From positions 94,600,807-94,664,806 of the forward strand of contig OZ010800.1 in NCBI GenBank assembly GCA_963932465.1: a stretch of DNA of 64,000 nt. The letters run 5' to 3'. The position numbers and the translations under genes are program-made. Of the stretch, positions 47,925-61,050 are shown piece by piece. Position 1 is the first letter of the stretch. Each line of letters begins with the position of its first letter. This DNA comes from Maratus speciosus (taxonomy: Eukaryota; Arthropoda; Arachnida; Araneae; Salticidae). A model generated the notes under the pieces. It worked only from the letters and a program-made list of their open reading frames with translations, was not told the DNA's origin and did no database searches.

Positions 47925-50040
47925 GTTTCAAACATATTCGCCTTGTTATATTTCCTAATTTTATTCGCCACCCCCCCCCAAAGTGCTACGATATATCACA
48001 TGACGGGTATATCCCAAATTTAGAAAAGTGCCCCCCTTGTGGGGGGAGTGGGCAGATGGTCACCATGATTTTTGACGCGGCCTGATTTTAAAAATTTATG
48101 TTATGTTTTATAAGCCATATTAAAGTTTCAAACAGATCGTCCAGTTATATTTCCTAATTTTGTTCGCGCACGTCCCTCAACCCCCCCCCCCTCCTCGAAA
48201 TGCGACGCGCCCTTCTTCTTTATAATTTATTATCGTGTCTTATAAACTATCTTAAAGTTTAAAACAGATTGAATTGTTAGATTCCCTACTTTAAATGAAA
48301 TCGCGGTCTGTTAATTCCACATTCCACCACCAGGGAGCGCACTGTATTCTTAACAAAAGCGTATCTGAAGGAAACTCCTTTACACAACCCATTAGTAGAT
48401 ATGTTACTCGAGGGGGTGGCGGTCTTCAGCAAGAATTTAAGATAATTGTTGAAATTACTATTCGGAAATAGTGGTAATTTAAATTTTGACATATTTATAT
48501 TTAATAAGTATAAGTAGCATGTATCTGAGGACTCCATCAAAAAACGCACCTGAAACGGTATGAAACAAAAAAGAAATATTTTGCCCCTCCCCCTCTCCCC
48601 ACCTTCCCGAAATTTCACGCGCCATTTTTTATAAACTTTTTCTAATGTGTTATAAACTATCGTAAAATTTCAAACAGATCGCCTTGTTATATTTCCTAAT
48701 TTTAACAAAAATGTTTGTTCCACATTCCACCACCAGGGAGCGCACTCTATTCTTAACAAAACTGTATCGGAAGGAAACTCCGTTAAACAACCTATAAGTA
48801 GATATGTTACTCGAGGTGGTGGCGGTCTTAATAAGAAATTAAGATATTTGCTGAAATTACTATTAGAAAATAGTGGTAACTAAACTTTAGACAATTTTAT
48901 ATTAAATAAGTAGCATATATCTCAGGACTCCCTCAAAAAGTCACCTAAAGCGGTCAGAAACGCTATTTTTTTAAATAGAAATCTAGCGCCCCCCCCCCCC
49001 CTCCCCGGAATTTCGCGTGTCATTCTTTCTTACACTTTATCTTATGTGTTATAAAATATCTTAAAGTTTCAAACAGATCGACTTGTTAGATTTCCTAATT
49101 TTAACAAAATCGCGTTATGTTAGTTCCACATTCCACCACCAGGGAATGCAATCTATTCTTAACAAAAGCATATCTGAACGAAACTCCTTTACGCAATCTT
49201 TCCGTAGATAGATGGGTCGGGATGGTGGCGGTCTTAAACAAGAATTTAAAATATTTGCTGCGGTAACAAACGCTAAGATTTTAAAAATAATTCTAGTTTA
49301 ACAAAAATGTTAGTTCCACATTCCACCACCAGGGAGCGCACTCTATTTTTAACAAAACTGTATCGGAAGGAAACTCTGTTAAACAACCTATAAGTAGATA
49401 TGTTACTCGAGGTGGTGGCGGTCTTAATAAGAAATTAAGATATTTGCTGAAATTACTATTAGGAAATACTGGTAACTAAACTTTAGACAATTTTATATTA
49501 AATAAGTTGCATATATCTAAGGACTCCCTCAAGTGTCACCTAAAGCGGTCAGAAACGGTAATTTTTTAAATAGAAATCTAGCGCCCCCCCCCCCTTCCCC
49601 GGAATTTCGCGTGTCATTCTTTCTTACACTTTATCTTATGTGTTATAAAATATCTTAAAGTTTCAAACAGATCGACTTGTTAGATTTCCTAATTTTAACA
49701 AAATCGCGTTATGTTAGTTCCACATTCCACCACCAGGGAATGCACTCTATTCTTAACAAAAGCATATTTGAAAGAAACTCCTTTACGCAATCTTTCCGTA
49801 GATAGATGGTCGGGATGGTGGCGGTCTTAAACAAGAATTTAAAATATTTGCTGCGGTAACAAACCCTAAGATTTTAAAAATAATTCTACCCCCCCCCCCC
49901 ACACTCCTCGAAATATCACACTCCATTCTTTTTTACACTTTTCTCTATGTGTTATAAACTATCTTAAAGTTTCAAACAGACTGAGTGGCGGTCTTAACCA
50001 ATAATTCAAAATATTTCCTGAAATTACTATTAGAAAATAG
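47925..50040 (+). repeat. Higher-order tandem repeat array with poly-C tracts
   Basis: A sub-unit with AAAGTTTCAAACAGATCG and TATTTCCTAATTTTAAC recurs about seven times. A second with CCACATTCCACCACCAGGG starts at 48315, 48718, 49124, 49314 and 49718. The spacings 403, 406, 190 and 404 show a long and a short form; the pair 48718-49313 is repeated as 49314-49907 with very high identity. A run of 8-13 C precedes CTCCxCGAAATTTC in many units. The minus-strand frame 48286-48618 is not maintained in the other copies, so coding is unlikely. Confidence 0.85.
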
Positions 50041-51479
50041 TGGTATGAAGTAAACTTTCTGATGATGAATGAGTTATACTAATCTCATATCGCTGTTCAA
50101 AAAGCCCAGGCAAATTATTAGATTTCCTAATTTAAGTTAATTCGTGGTTAAATAAGCGCGTCTCTTCATTTTAATCGACGCATTTGATAGGAATAAACCG
50201 ATTAATTAAATAATAATTAATATGTCAGCTTGTAATTAAGATAGGACTTAGATATGGATATCAATGAAATCAGCGAGAAATTTGACATTGGGATGCCAAA
50301 AAATTTAATCAAAAAATTTAATATTTAAAAAGTTAAAATTTCGTATTAAAATATGCTATTATGGAAAACCTCAGCGTCGTCATGTCTACCTGTTTTCCGC
50401 CGAATTGAAATCTTTTTATTTCCTTGTCTTTCCAATTAAAGAAATTAAATTTTTATCGATCGATTTTTAGTGGATATTTTAACTTATACACATAGCAGAA
50501 ATGTGAACTTTATACCAAATGAAAGTAGATTTTTTTCTGCGTCTGTCTATTCCATTTACAAATTTCTCGGACCAATATTTACTGATATACGATTTCGCTT
50601 TAAAATCTCCACTTCATTTTTCGGCTTAATTTCCTCCGTGGTAACCGTGCATTCGTCTGATTTTACTGGCAACCCTTAGGAGAAACACGGATGATTTCGA
50701 GAAAGTCCGTTTGAATTTGTGTTAAAAAGGTGGATTGGTTAATTTTAGAAGTTAATTAGCCCGTAATTCGGTTAATTACCAACTTTTCAAAATTTTATGA
50801 TTTGTTGTTTGATGTGAGGTGTTCAGCTATAAGTACCCAAAATTTCAAGTCTCTAACATGTATAGTTTCTGAGAACGGGCTCTGTGACGGACAGACGGAC
50901 AGACAGACAGAGGAGCGAGACGAATAGGGTTTCGTGAGATGAACGAAACCCTAAAAAGAACTGAAAATTAATTTCCATGAAGTTTCTTTGTGAAAAAGCC
51001 CCCCCCACCCCCGACCCAACGTAAAATTGTTGCTGTACTTTCTCTTGGAGTTTAATTATTTTAAGTTAAAAAAATATATATACTTTACAAAATCGGTAAA
51101 AAAGAAAATAGAGTCAGACAAATTTCAAAATTAATGCGCGCTTTTTTATTTATGAAATATGCTCATAAAAATTGAATTGAAATATGTATAATTGATCCGG
51201 CCCCTTCTTATAAACACTAAAGTTTTAAAATCCTAACCCCCACCTGAAATTGATAAATTCTATCAAAATTACACTTGAAAGTTGTTTATTTTTCTGTAAC
51301 AAATAATTCAAACCATTCATTAAGCAAAGAAAATTTCTGTAATGAATTATATTAATCAAGCCATATTCTAATTATTCATTAACCATAGAAAAACCATACA
51401 ATAAATTAACCTTATTAATTGAAACTCGCAGAAATTATAACATCATCGATAAATTTACCAACTATCTTATAAAAACAAG
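50041..51479. other. Non-coding spacer
   Basis: No gene. Contains a GACGGACAGACGGACAGACA tract at 50886-50913 followed by AATAGGGTTTCGTGAG, a common arthropod repeat motif. Confidence 0.4.
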
Positions 51480-51764
51480 TAATATGAAAATTTGTTTTTA
51501 AGGTCAATTCCTACTTAGGCCATCAAAGAAAAATTTAATATAATTCCTTAAGCTAATATTAGTTTTTGTTGCATTAAAATATCTCAATTTGTTGATTTTC
51601 TATAAGCAAGTTGGTTTACAATGGATGTCTACGGGAATTTGGCGAAATATTAGAGATATCGCCAAGTTGGCGTCACTTTTGGCAGCCAAATTTGGCAATA
51701 TATCGCCAAGTTGGCGACAAACTTGGCGGTATTTGGCGACAGAACAGGGTCCCCCCTTTGGTAA

Positions 51765-52685
51765 GAAAGATCTACTCATACGAATATCCGTATTATTATA
51801 ATAACCATAACATAAATTTTTTTAAGCCTATGATGAGACACAATACATTTGCTGGTAAACCTGTAATTTTTACGGAGGGCTCGAAGATGGGACAAGGTGT
51901 TGCGGCCGCTTATGCGATATATAGTAAATATGATACAATTTTCGAAAAGAGGATAAAACTTCAGAGTTACAATTCAATTTATCAGGCCGAACTAGTCGCA
52001 ATTGCCGATGCCATAGAGTGGTGTCGCTCTTCAACCTATACAGTCTTTTATCTTTTCACAGACAGTTATTCGTCATATTGCTCTCTTCAGAGACTTTTTC
52101 CGAGTGATGATTTATTATTAAGAATATATGAAAATCTCAGATTTTTGAATAATAAAATTATACACATTGGCTGGGTCAAGGCCCATATTGGGATCCACGG
52201 TAACGAACGTGCGGACTTTCTGGCTAAATCTGTCATAATGAACGATGAATATGGTATAGAAGAGTTCATTCCTATCCCAATAAGTATGCTGAAGGCTTGT
52301 TTAGTAAAGAAATTATCCTGCGATTGGCAAAGTTATTGGGATTCAAGCAAAAAGGGTAGGTTTACATATGGTATTCTTAGCAAGGTGAATTTTAATTTTA
52401 TATGCTATTCACAGATCTGTGTCTATTTTTATACTGGACATGGAGCTTTCCCGTACTACTTGAAGAGAATGAACATATCTGAAAGTGACAAGTGTACGTG
52501 TGGGAAGAGAGCGTTATTTATTTGACTCATGCCCGGTTTCGACGGAATATTTTGATTACATAAGAAACAGATCTGATTCTTGGAACATTGGAAGAGTTCT
52601 GGCGTGCCGGGGAAATTACAGTAAACTTCGCTGCATTTACAATAAATTAATTAATAATTTTTCGTTTTTCAAATATACATTCTAA
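51765..52685 (+). pseudogene. ORF2 C-terminal fragment: RNase H and Cys-rich tail
   Basis: RNase HI motifs in order: VIFTEGSKMGQGVAAAY (about 51866), YQAELVAIADAIEW (about 51980), YLFTDSYSSY (about 52050) and GWVKAHIGIHGNERADFLAK (about 52170). The first catalytic Asp (usual FTDGS) is Glu. The tail has CTCGKR followed, after a one-base shift near 52505, by YLFDSCPVSTEYFDYI, the usual C-terminal cysteine motif of I/R1-group ORF2 proteins. The open frame begins earlier (51611) only because the flanking repeat happens to be open. Degrades the RNA strand during retrotransposition in intact relatives; here it is a dead fragment. Confidence 0.8.
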
Positions 52686-53802
52686 TATATTATGTATAAT
52701 ATATTTTTCTTCACAAGTTAGTGATTATTCTGTTTTCCGGTGGTTCTTGGTATTGTACAATGTAGGTCACTATTCTCGGACCATTTTAAAGATTTTTAAA
52801 AACAGTTATTCTTGAACATTTTTATTTTGATATTTTCAAGTTGAAGTGAAGTAACAATTGTGTCTTCGATATTGAGATCATATGGCCCACCTGAGATATA
52901 ATAAATATACATCGTGACCGAATTTGTATATTTTTCTTTCTCACAATATCCTCCTGCCCCTTTTGGGGATATTTTAAAACTCTTTTAAAAAACATTTCTT
53001 CTGGACAGTTCTATCACAGTGCCATTAGGTGGTTCTTCAGTTTTTCTACAAGTTGTAGTGTTATTATTTTTGGATTATTTTACGGCTTTTATAAACAGTT
53101 ATTCTTGGAACTTTTATTTCTGACACATTTACGATCAAGTGATGTATTAAACATGTCTTCGACATTAAGGTCATCTGTCCCACCTGTGACGTTCATGTGA
53201 AAAGTCTGTGGTTCTTCATGCTTTGCCGAAATGGTTTCTTTTGACCAGAACTATTTTTGAAGTTATTGGGTAATTCTTGAGCTATGTACATAGTGCTGAG
53301 GTACTGCAAATGGACAATTTTGCAATTTCCAAAAGCAGTTTTCAATGACATTTTATCTGGACATTATTACTTCGTAGCAGTGACTTGTTACATATGACTA
53401 ACGTGATAAACATAGTTTTCCAGTGACTGATAACATGATATTCACGAATAGTTTGGTTAAGTTTCGTTCATACTGTATATGACTTTTTCTACTATGTTAT
53501 CAAGTGTTATCAAGTGTTTGAGCTTGATCGTCTGTAAATTTATGTAATTTTTTGGTACACTGTCGGTGTTTTACAAAAAGTGTTCTTTTTTTTTTTTTTT
53601 GGTACTAATAATCTATGTAATTGTTGTATGTAGATATTTTTCGTTCTAGTGAGATTTTCACTATAGTTTGCTTCAATTAACCCTGTTTTTCTGTTTTTTC
53701 TGGGACTGTTATCTTGTATGTGATTTTTGTAGTTGGTGGTGGGGGTTTTCCGCCGGAGCGTTGAACCTATGCCAAATTTGGTGGGTGCTCCGGTTGGGTG
53801 AT
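51765..53802 (+). mobile_element. 5'-truncated non-LTR retrotransposon of the I/R1 type
   Basis: An insertion of 2038 bases bounded by a 10-base duplication CCTWTGGTAA (51755-51764 and 53803-53812, one mismatch), with the empty site seen at 14519-14528. It holds the 3' end of an ORF2: RNase H and a Cys-rich tail, no RT. The 3' untranslated part (about 52690-53802) contains two or three imperfect ~290-base repeats (GTTATTCTTG, then CCCACCTG at about 52890 and 53178). No poly-A tail. Confidence 0.75.
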
Positions 53803-53875
53803 CCTATGGTAACCCCTTTTTGAAAATACTTTCATTGATCTTCAATAACCAATAGCCACCATTTTGTTTCCCATG

Positions 53876-55170
53876 CAAAACTAAAATTTAATTAATGAAT
53901 TAATATTTGAAAAACTGTATTAACATCAATTGTCATCCAGTACAAGTTTAAAAAAATGTATTTCAACTTGATAGGATGAATAATGAATATTTTATTAACG
54001 ATTGAAAATTTGAACAAGATAAATATATAAATAAATATAGGGAGAGTGTGAGCTAATAGTAGGAATTGAATAACAACACACAACGGAATCAACTTCTACA
54101 CCCAATACCCGTATTTAAAATCACTCCCAATTACTGCGCCAGTGGCAAAGTAGTTAAAATTCTCTATTCTCAAACGACAGATAGTCAGTTCTGTCCTCCT
54201 CGAAAAACAACAAACCACGACATAATTCTCCCCTACTAATAAATACAGGTTTTCCGAAATTTTCCAAAGCGTAATACAACTAATCCTTTTTTGCACTGTT
54301 TTGCAAAACTCTGTTCGCAATTTTTATGCACAATTCAGTTCGTACTTTATATGGACAATTCAGTTTCCACTTTTTATGCATAATCAAAGGTGCCAAATAA
54401 TTTCAGATTTTGTGCGCTCATTTGTACACTTTTTTTACGTCTTTTTCTAACCGGATTTATGATTAGAAGATGTAAAATTATATTTGGCTATTGCGCATTT
54501 GTCATTTCGTTGCCAAATATAAGAGAACCATTTCACAATAAACCTTTTTGGAATAACTATTATTTGGCCACCTTTAGGTTATGAGATCCAACCGACAAAT
54601 TTTTTACGAAACTATTCATTCATTTAATATGATGACGTGTGACGTGGTGCTTAGTCCTGCTTATTATCATCCATATATTCATCAGTTCATTGTAGTTTCG
54701 GAGAAATTTTGTATGGCGATTTTATGCTTTGTGTTATGTCATCAGCGGTGACCTATTCTTTGATAAGCTATGATCTAGATTTATCCACTTACTACGATGA
54801 CGTAAAAGTGATTAAAACCAAGCAGTTTTGCATTGGTTTGTAATTTCAGCAAGACTATTTCAGTACTAAATTATGTGACATATAATGAGAGAAATTCTAC
54901 GATTATATGGCATGAAATTACTCTACAGAAATACTGGTAATAAAAAAATAAATAAATAAACGAACATTTCTACTTGTATTTCGTTGACCACACAAACAGG
55001 AGGTTAGTGGCTTTAATGTTACGGATGTTCTAAACCAACATACGTTACTGTAAGTCATCGTTTCGTAACAAAAATAAGAATCTACACGTTTGACATTCAC
55101 CACAGTTTTGAGATAGCATTCTAATATCTTAATTCGACATTAAGATGCCGACAATTGGTGTAATTTAATA
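53876..55170. other. Non-coding spacer
   Basis: No gene recognised. A small repeat of ATTCAGTT(C/T)xxACTTTxTATG lies at about 54320-54385. Confidence 0.4.
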
Positions 55171-55445
55171 CAGTGTGTCCACGTATAACCTGGCCGACCT
55201 TTATTTTCGCAACTGTTGGTCCTAGATGCATACTTATAATTACAAAAATGGTTTAAATAAGATAAATAATTATTTTTAGAGCGATTTCGGTCAAGAAAAA
55301 AAATTATTAAAAAATTACGAAATTTAAATTTTATACGGTTCCCCAGTCCTATAAGAGATATTTATTAAAACTTTACTGTGACACTAACAAGTAAGTAAAA
55401 AAAAAGTCCCATTCAGCTAACATTAAAATTGACCGAGTTATGAAA
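55171..55445 (+). repeat. Left inverted arm of the TIR transposon
   Basis: Shares GACCTTTATTTTCGCAAC and GGTCCTAG with the right arm (inverted at 63062-63332). Confidence 0.75.
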
Positions 55446-56434
55446 CTTTGGAATGCACGACTTAAACCACTTTTATGCATCTCAAAACAGATTATTTCTG
55501 ACATGCTTTCAGGGATCGTATTTAAAGTACTTAAACTTATTTCAAGGTATCTGCGCTTTTAAAAAATCGTACAAATATTACGATTATGTTTTATTAGTTA
55601 AGTTACAGATTAGTTAAAATAATTGTATTTTAACATATGTTTTATTTTGTAAGGATTTGAGGCTATGATTTCTTATTTGGTGTTATTTTCATAAGGTTTC
55701 ATTTAACTTGCAATGATCGTCTTTCCAGTTTAAAATTTGTACTAGAACTCTAACTTACTTTCAAATATCCGAACGAGGTTAAATTTTACATACTGACTTA
55801 AATCCGATGAAAATGCACTATTATTATGATTTTCGACTCTTACCATCTTATACACACTGATATTAGAGGATAACAGAAAATAGATTACCGTCAAGACGTT
55901 TAAGAAAGAGTTTTAGATTAGATATCATAAACCTGCGATGGTTGTGTTTTTTAAATTTTATAATTACATTTTATGTATTTTTAAGAGCTAAATAAAAAAA
56001 ATTACTTTCACTTTTAACCATCATGTCAGGATCTTTCGTAAATCGTAAATTTCAAGGTTAAAAATACCTAAAAATCTGATACTATAAAATAGATGTAAGA
56101 CTTTTTTATTAGGTATAATTTTATTTAATTTAATAATTTATTAGATTTTTTGGCTAATACTGGGTTTCTTACAGCTAAACAACTCGGGGGTCCGATAAGG
56201 TTGGGAGGGGAGGGAGGATCAATTTTAACTTTTAGCTTTTTAACTTTGAAATTTCCCATTTGAGAAAATTCCTGATGTGATGGTTTAAAATGAAGGTCAT
56301 TTTCGGATTCAGTGCTAAAAATTACATAAGAATCAATTTTCAAAAGCTAAAAAGCATGGCACAACCCAAAACTTGAAAGACAGTGTAATCTAACAGCATT
56401 TTAAAATATGTATCATTTTGAAAAGAATTGAGGC

Positions 56435-56797
56435 TGATACGTCGTCATTCAGATTGCAGGTTCGGTAAATTCAAATTATTCTATAGTGCGTCGAAGAATA
56501 AGAACGTCTTCATAAATTAGTTCTAATATATATCAAATTCGTAACTTCTATAAGTAAACACACTCTACAGCTCAAATTAAACAACTTCTTCTTAAAAAAA
56601 ACTTATATACATTTATTTACAAAACAATATTAAATATTATTATTAGTCTCATTTGAGAGTTCTATTTTTACCGACACACCGGTTCAAATCAAAAGTTACA
56701 TCTACACTGAAAAGAAAATCTGAAAACAATAAAATGGGGTTGCTACAGTGCCGACTGACAGAAAATGGCAAGCATCGCCAAGTTGGCATTCTCAACA
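56435..56797 (-). repeat. 3' LTR of BEL element
   Basis: 363 bp on the plus strand from TGATACGTCG to CTCAACA; its element-side neighbour contains a short purine stretch (minus-strand GGGGCAGGA) that can serve as polypurine tract. Confidence 0.93.
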
Positions 56798-57047
56798 TCC
56801 TGCCCCGGCTGAACACTTAGTTCAGCACCTATATTAAACAATTTAATAAACATAAGTATATACGTACATACATAACAAATTTTCAGATAACATACTTACA
56901 TACAGCTACAGATGTAAAAGGAAAAATTATAAGAATGCTGCAATCTACAAAAGAAAATAAAATACATGAATTGTATGAAAATTAAACAATAATAAGGGTA
57001 AATATGAGTAACAAATGAAATTAAATGTTCGATAATAGTTCTTATTT

Positions 57048-58270
57048 TTAGTGTAAGAGTTTTAGTGTCTTTAAGTCCACTAAGTCCAATTTAAGATTGT
57101 ATAATAGCTGCAGAGGTCCTTTAAGGTCGCCTTTTGTAGTCTGTAATACACATGATCTTATTTTCGAGTCACGACTAAATACCAGTTCTTTAACACGACC
57201 ACACTTCCACATATGTTTTGGGAGCTTTTCATCATGAATTATCACTATATCGTTAACTTTGAACTGAGGCGATGAATTTATGTTTTTCACTTGAAAAGCA
57301 GTTCTATGTTCTAACAAAAATATTCATTTCTCCAACTTTTCCAAAAGTGGTCAGTAATTTGTTGCTTATATTTATATTTTCTCGTCAACAAAATCTTATT
57401 GGATTTCTCTAGCGTACAAACTGGTAATCCATATGAAGGTAAGGACATTAATCGTTTGCTAATCAAAAAATGAGATGACGTTAAAGGTGATGGTTCGGCA
57501 TTTTCTTCGTAGATATAACATAAAGGACGTGAATTAATCACAGCTTCAATTTCTGTAAGTATTGTTTCTAGCTCTTCATAACTGAGACAAGTTTTGCCTA
57601 GAACCTTTTTTAAAGGTGTTTTAACTGAGCTGACCCTTCTTTCCCAGAAGCCGCCCCACCAGGAAGCCCTGGGAATTATAAACTTCCATGTTATCTTATT
57701 CTTTCTCAAATAATCAAAAATTTCTTGCTTAGAAATTCTTTTCCAAGCATCTTTTAATACCAAATCCGCCTTAGAAAACGTTTTGGCATTGTCACTGTAC
57801 ATTATTTTGCAGAAACCTCTTCTAGAGAAAAATCTTCGTAGTGCTAAGATAAAGGTTTCAGTACTTAGATTGGTGACTAACTATAGATGTATCGCTCTCG
57901 TTATAGCACATGCGAATACGACAATATAAGCCTTCCCAGTACCTTCAGAAATTTTATAATAAATCGGACCGGCAAAATCGGCACCAGAGGTTTCAAAAAC
58001 TGGTGTTTTGACGATTCTATCTTTCGGTAAAGGTGCTATTTCCACATTTCCAGGAATAGCATTAAGTTTTCGACATATCATACACGATCTTAAGACGGAT
58101 TTTACAAATCTTCTTCCCTTTAATATAAAATACCTTTCACGAAGGTGAGTAAAGTGACAGCTACACCAAAATGTTACATTCTTTCATGAGCATCCTTAAT
58201 GAGTAATTTTACAAAATAAGATTTATTAGGAAGTACCCACGGATGTTTTTCCTGCTCTGTAACTTCAGAA
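57048..58270 (-). pseudogene. BEL integrase region, broken
   Basis: An N-terminal HHCC zinc module: two His near DAHERM and HFG (about 58175), two Cys in SCMICRK (about 58080). The core then has GADFAGP (about 57990, first Asp), YSDNAKTF (about 57795, second Asp) and GGFWERRVSS (about 57655, Glu). The C-terminal part FKVNDIVIIHDEKLPKHMWK (about 57265-57205) is the usual BEL integrase tail. Breaks: a frameshift at 58080-58175, an in-frame TAG at 57881-57883 and a frameshift near 57315. Confidence 0.88.
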
Positions 58271-60374
58271 AACTGAAGTCGTCCGGATAAAACAAGTAAA
58301 TTGTTTTCATCGAATTGTGGATTATGGTTGTATAAAGAAGAATCTTTATTAAGTGGATTTTTTTGTTTAAGTGCTTCTATTTCAACTTTAAATGAAGTTT
58401 CCTGAGTTTGTTTAATCCAGTATTTTTCTGCTATTTCTATTTCTGAGATAGCTAAAGGTCCTAAAATTTTAGGGTTTTTCGAATTGGCATTATGAATAAA
58501 ACGCATTATCCAAGCAGTAATATTATACACACGATTTAAACTTCTGAACTTTGCCATATCAAATACTGGCTTAGGAGTAGAGTTTGATTCGTTACACATT
58601 AGTGTTAAATTTGGTTTTGCTTTCATTTCATTAAAAGCTTCAGGATCCATTTCTATAGCAGGCCACATATTTTCTGGTAGTGATAACCAAGGTGGGCCGC
58701 GCCACCATACTTTATTACCCATTAACTTCGATAAGTTTTCCCCTTGCGTAAGCATTGCAGTGTTTTCCTTTCCGGGACAATAATTCCAGTCCTTTGGATC
58801 TGTCAATGACTGAATTTCGGTTACATGATTGGAAATAAAGGATTTCCAGTTTGTAGTAGAACCCCTAATCCAACAAAGAGTTATTTCTGAGTCCGACTAT
58901 AACTTTATATTTAAATTCTAAATATGTAATTTTTGTTTTAAATATTTCCACATTCTAGCGGCAACTACTGCACTGATCAATTCCAGCCGTGGAATGGTTA
59001 ACCTCTTGAGGGGGGCTATTCTACATTTACTACAAACAAAACTTGTTAGAATTTCGCCAGTTAATGAAGTGGAGGGCAAATAAGCAACTGCTCCATACCC
59101 TTTGGGACTAGCATCACAGAATATGTGAATTTGTGAATTTTTAGAAATGTTTATCATATTAGGAAAATATTTTCGGGGTATTTCAAATGTGCGTAAATGT
59201 ACAACTTCTGAACACCAAGTGTTCCACTCGCATTTCAAATCTTCGTGTAATTCATTGTCCCACTCAAAACCTCTTTGCCATGTTTCTTGCAACAAGGTTT
59301 TAATACGTATTACAAATGGATTTACAAATCCTAATGGATCATAAATTTTCAGTAACATTTTAAGAACTGTTCGCTTCGTGGGATCATCGATATAACACTC
59401 TTCCAAGGGCTGCGCATCAAACTTCAAAGCATCAGATTCAGTATTCCTTATCAATCCTAGCACTTTTAAGATACTAACTGTGATCTCCTCACTTATAACT
59501 AAGTTACCAGATTTCCACATTTCCCTAAGTTTAATGGAATTTGTTTTAAACTTTCTTAAATTCATCCCAGCTTCTTTAAGAATTTCAGAAGCTGTAGCTG
59601 ATAAATAATAAGCTTCGTTATCTAAATCTGATGGGGAAATAAAATCATCGACATATAGGGAACTATCTAACACATCTACAACACTTGGATGTTGATCTCG
59701 ATATTTCTTTATATGTGTTTAATTGTGGCAGCTAAAATGAATGGTGAGCATGTAACGCCAAATGGTACACGTCTAAATCTTAAAATTTTGAAAAAGTTGT
59801 TTGAGTCATTATCGAACCAAAGAAATTTTACGTAATCTCGCTCTTCTTCAGTTACAGAAATTTGAAGAAAGGCCTTTTCAATATCTGCACAATACGCAGT
59901 ATTGAATTTTCTGAAATTAATAATAATTTCTAATAAATCTGGGTTCAAATTTGGGCCACCGTACAAACAGTCATTTAATGATTTGCTGTTTTCTTTTAAG
60001 GAAGCATCAAGTACCATTCTAACTTTAGTTGTGGGTTTATCATCTCGCAAGACAGGTCGGTGGGACATAAAATAACCGCTATTTACAGTTTTATTAGACC
60101 ATTCTTCCACTATGTTATTGTTATCCTGTTCAATCACAATTTCTTTATATTTCTGCAATAATTCCTTATCTTTAAGCAATTTTCGATTTAAGTTAATAAA
60201 TCGGTTTCTAGCATTGCTATAATTACTTCCTAAATCTCTTTTATCATCTTTCCATAATAATTTAACTTCGTAACGGTGCTCAAGAAAATGCAAATTGTTT
60301 TCAAATTTTTCGATTATCTCTTTATCTAATTCAGAAATATTTTCTTCAGTGTTCATGCCTAAAGTTTCTAACTT
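58174..60374 (-). pseudogene. BEL reverse transcriptase and RNase H, broken
   Basis: Palm motifs: VRMVLDASLKENSKSLNDCL (about 60030-59970), AYCADIEKAFLQI (about 59895, motif A Asp), PFGVTCSPFIL (about 59750) and YVDDF at 59655-59641. An RNase H-like stretch IHIFCDASPKGYGAVAY follows at about 59125-59075. A linker leads to the integrase. A frameshift near 59710 separates motif B from YVDD, and two in-frame TAG codons lie at about 58890 and 58918. Catalytic residues themselves are still present. Confidence 0.9.
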
Positions 60375-61050
60375 TCACAATGTTTTCAAATCATTTTGAA
60401 TAGGTTTCATATCCTCGGTAGATAAAAACCCAGCTTGCTTAATCTCACTATTTTTATTTACGTCAATTGTCCCGCAGAGGGAATGCCCAAATAAATTTTC
60501 ACAGACAAACAATGATTTATTTATGGGATATGGTCTTTCATTAATTTGATATAAATAGTCAGCTCCTATTAATATATCAACATCACTATTTTCCAAATGT
60601 TCCCATCTGTCAAGACAAAATTTGGAAAGTTTTCTCTTAATTTTGATTGGAAGAGGGGGAATTTGTATCAAAGAATTGGTTATTAGCGGTGAGAATAATG
60701 CCTCAATTATTAAACTACGTTTTCTGTCCGTCAAGTGAATTAGCTTTAGCTTAACGACATCATAACATCGTTCTCCAGATTTTCTCGAACCGAAAGTATA
60801 GACAATTAATTTTTCCTTTCTAATGACCTCAGGTTTCAATTTTGAAACTAAATTTTCTGTAATAAAAGTTCGATGACTAGCAGAGTCAAATAAACAAAGA
60901 ACAGTTTCTGAATTTTCACCAGCTTCCACTTTTACATGAATTGTTTGCAATATTACTTCTCTACTGATATTATATATATTGCTTTTACAATGAGATACGG
61001 AGGAAATAATACTATCTGAATTTTTTGATACTTCTGTTTTTTTACTAGAA
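60375..61050 (-). pseudogene. BEL aspartic protease
   Basis: CLFDSASHRTFI holds the active Asp (about 60885-60887) in a D-S-A setting where D-S/T-G is more usual; ILIGADYLYQI near 60570 is the second conserved strand. The frame is continuous with the Gag part upstream. An in-frame TGA at 60375-60377 separates it from RT. Confidence 0.8.

Larger units (their letters stand above)
51480..53875 (+). repeat. TTGGCG-rich repeat, copy split by a retrotransposon
   Basis: Flanks (51480-51764 and 53803-53875) match 14456-14835 in inverse orientation. The left flank carries many CGCCAA/TTGGCG motifs (51635-51740). The interior 51765-53802 is absent from the other copy. Confidence 0.75.

Noticed and set aside
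48286..48618. 110-codon minus-strand frame in the tandem array
   Set aside because: Not kept open in the other array units.
47925..50040. Possible CRISPR-like array
   Set aside because: Repeats are long and variable, spacers are themselves repeats, and the sequence is eukaryotic.
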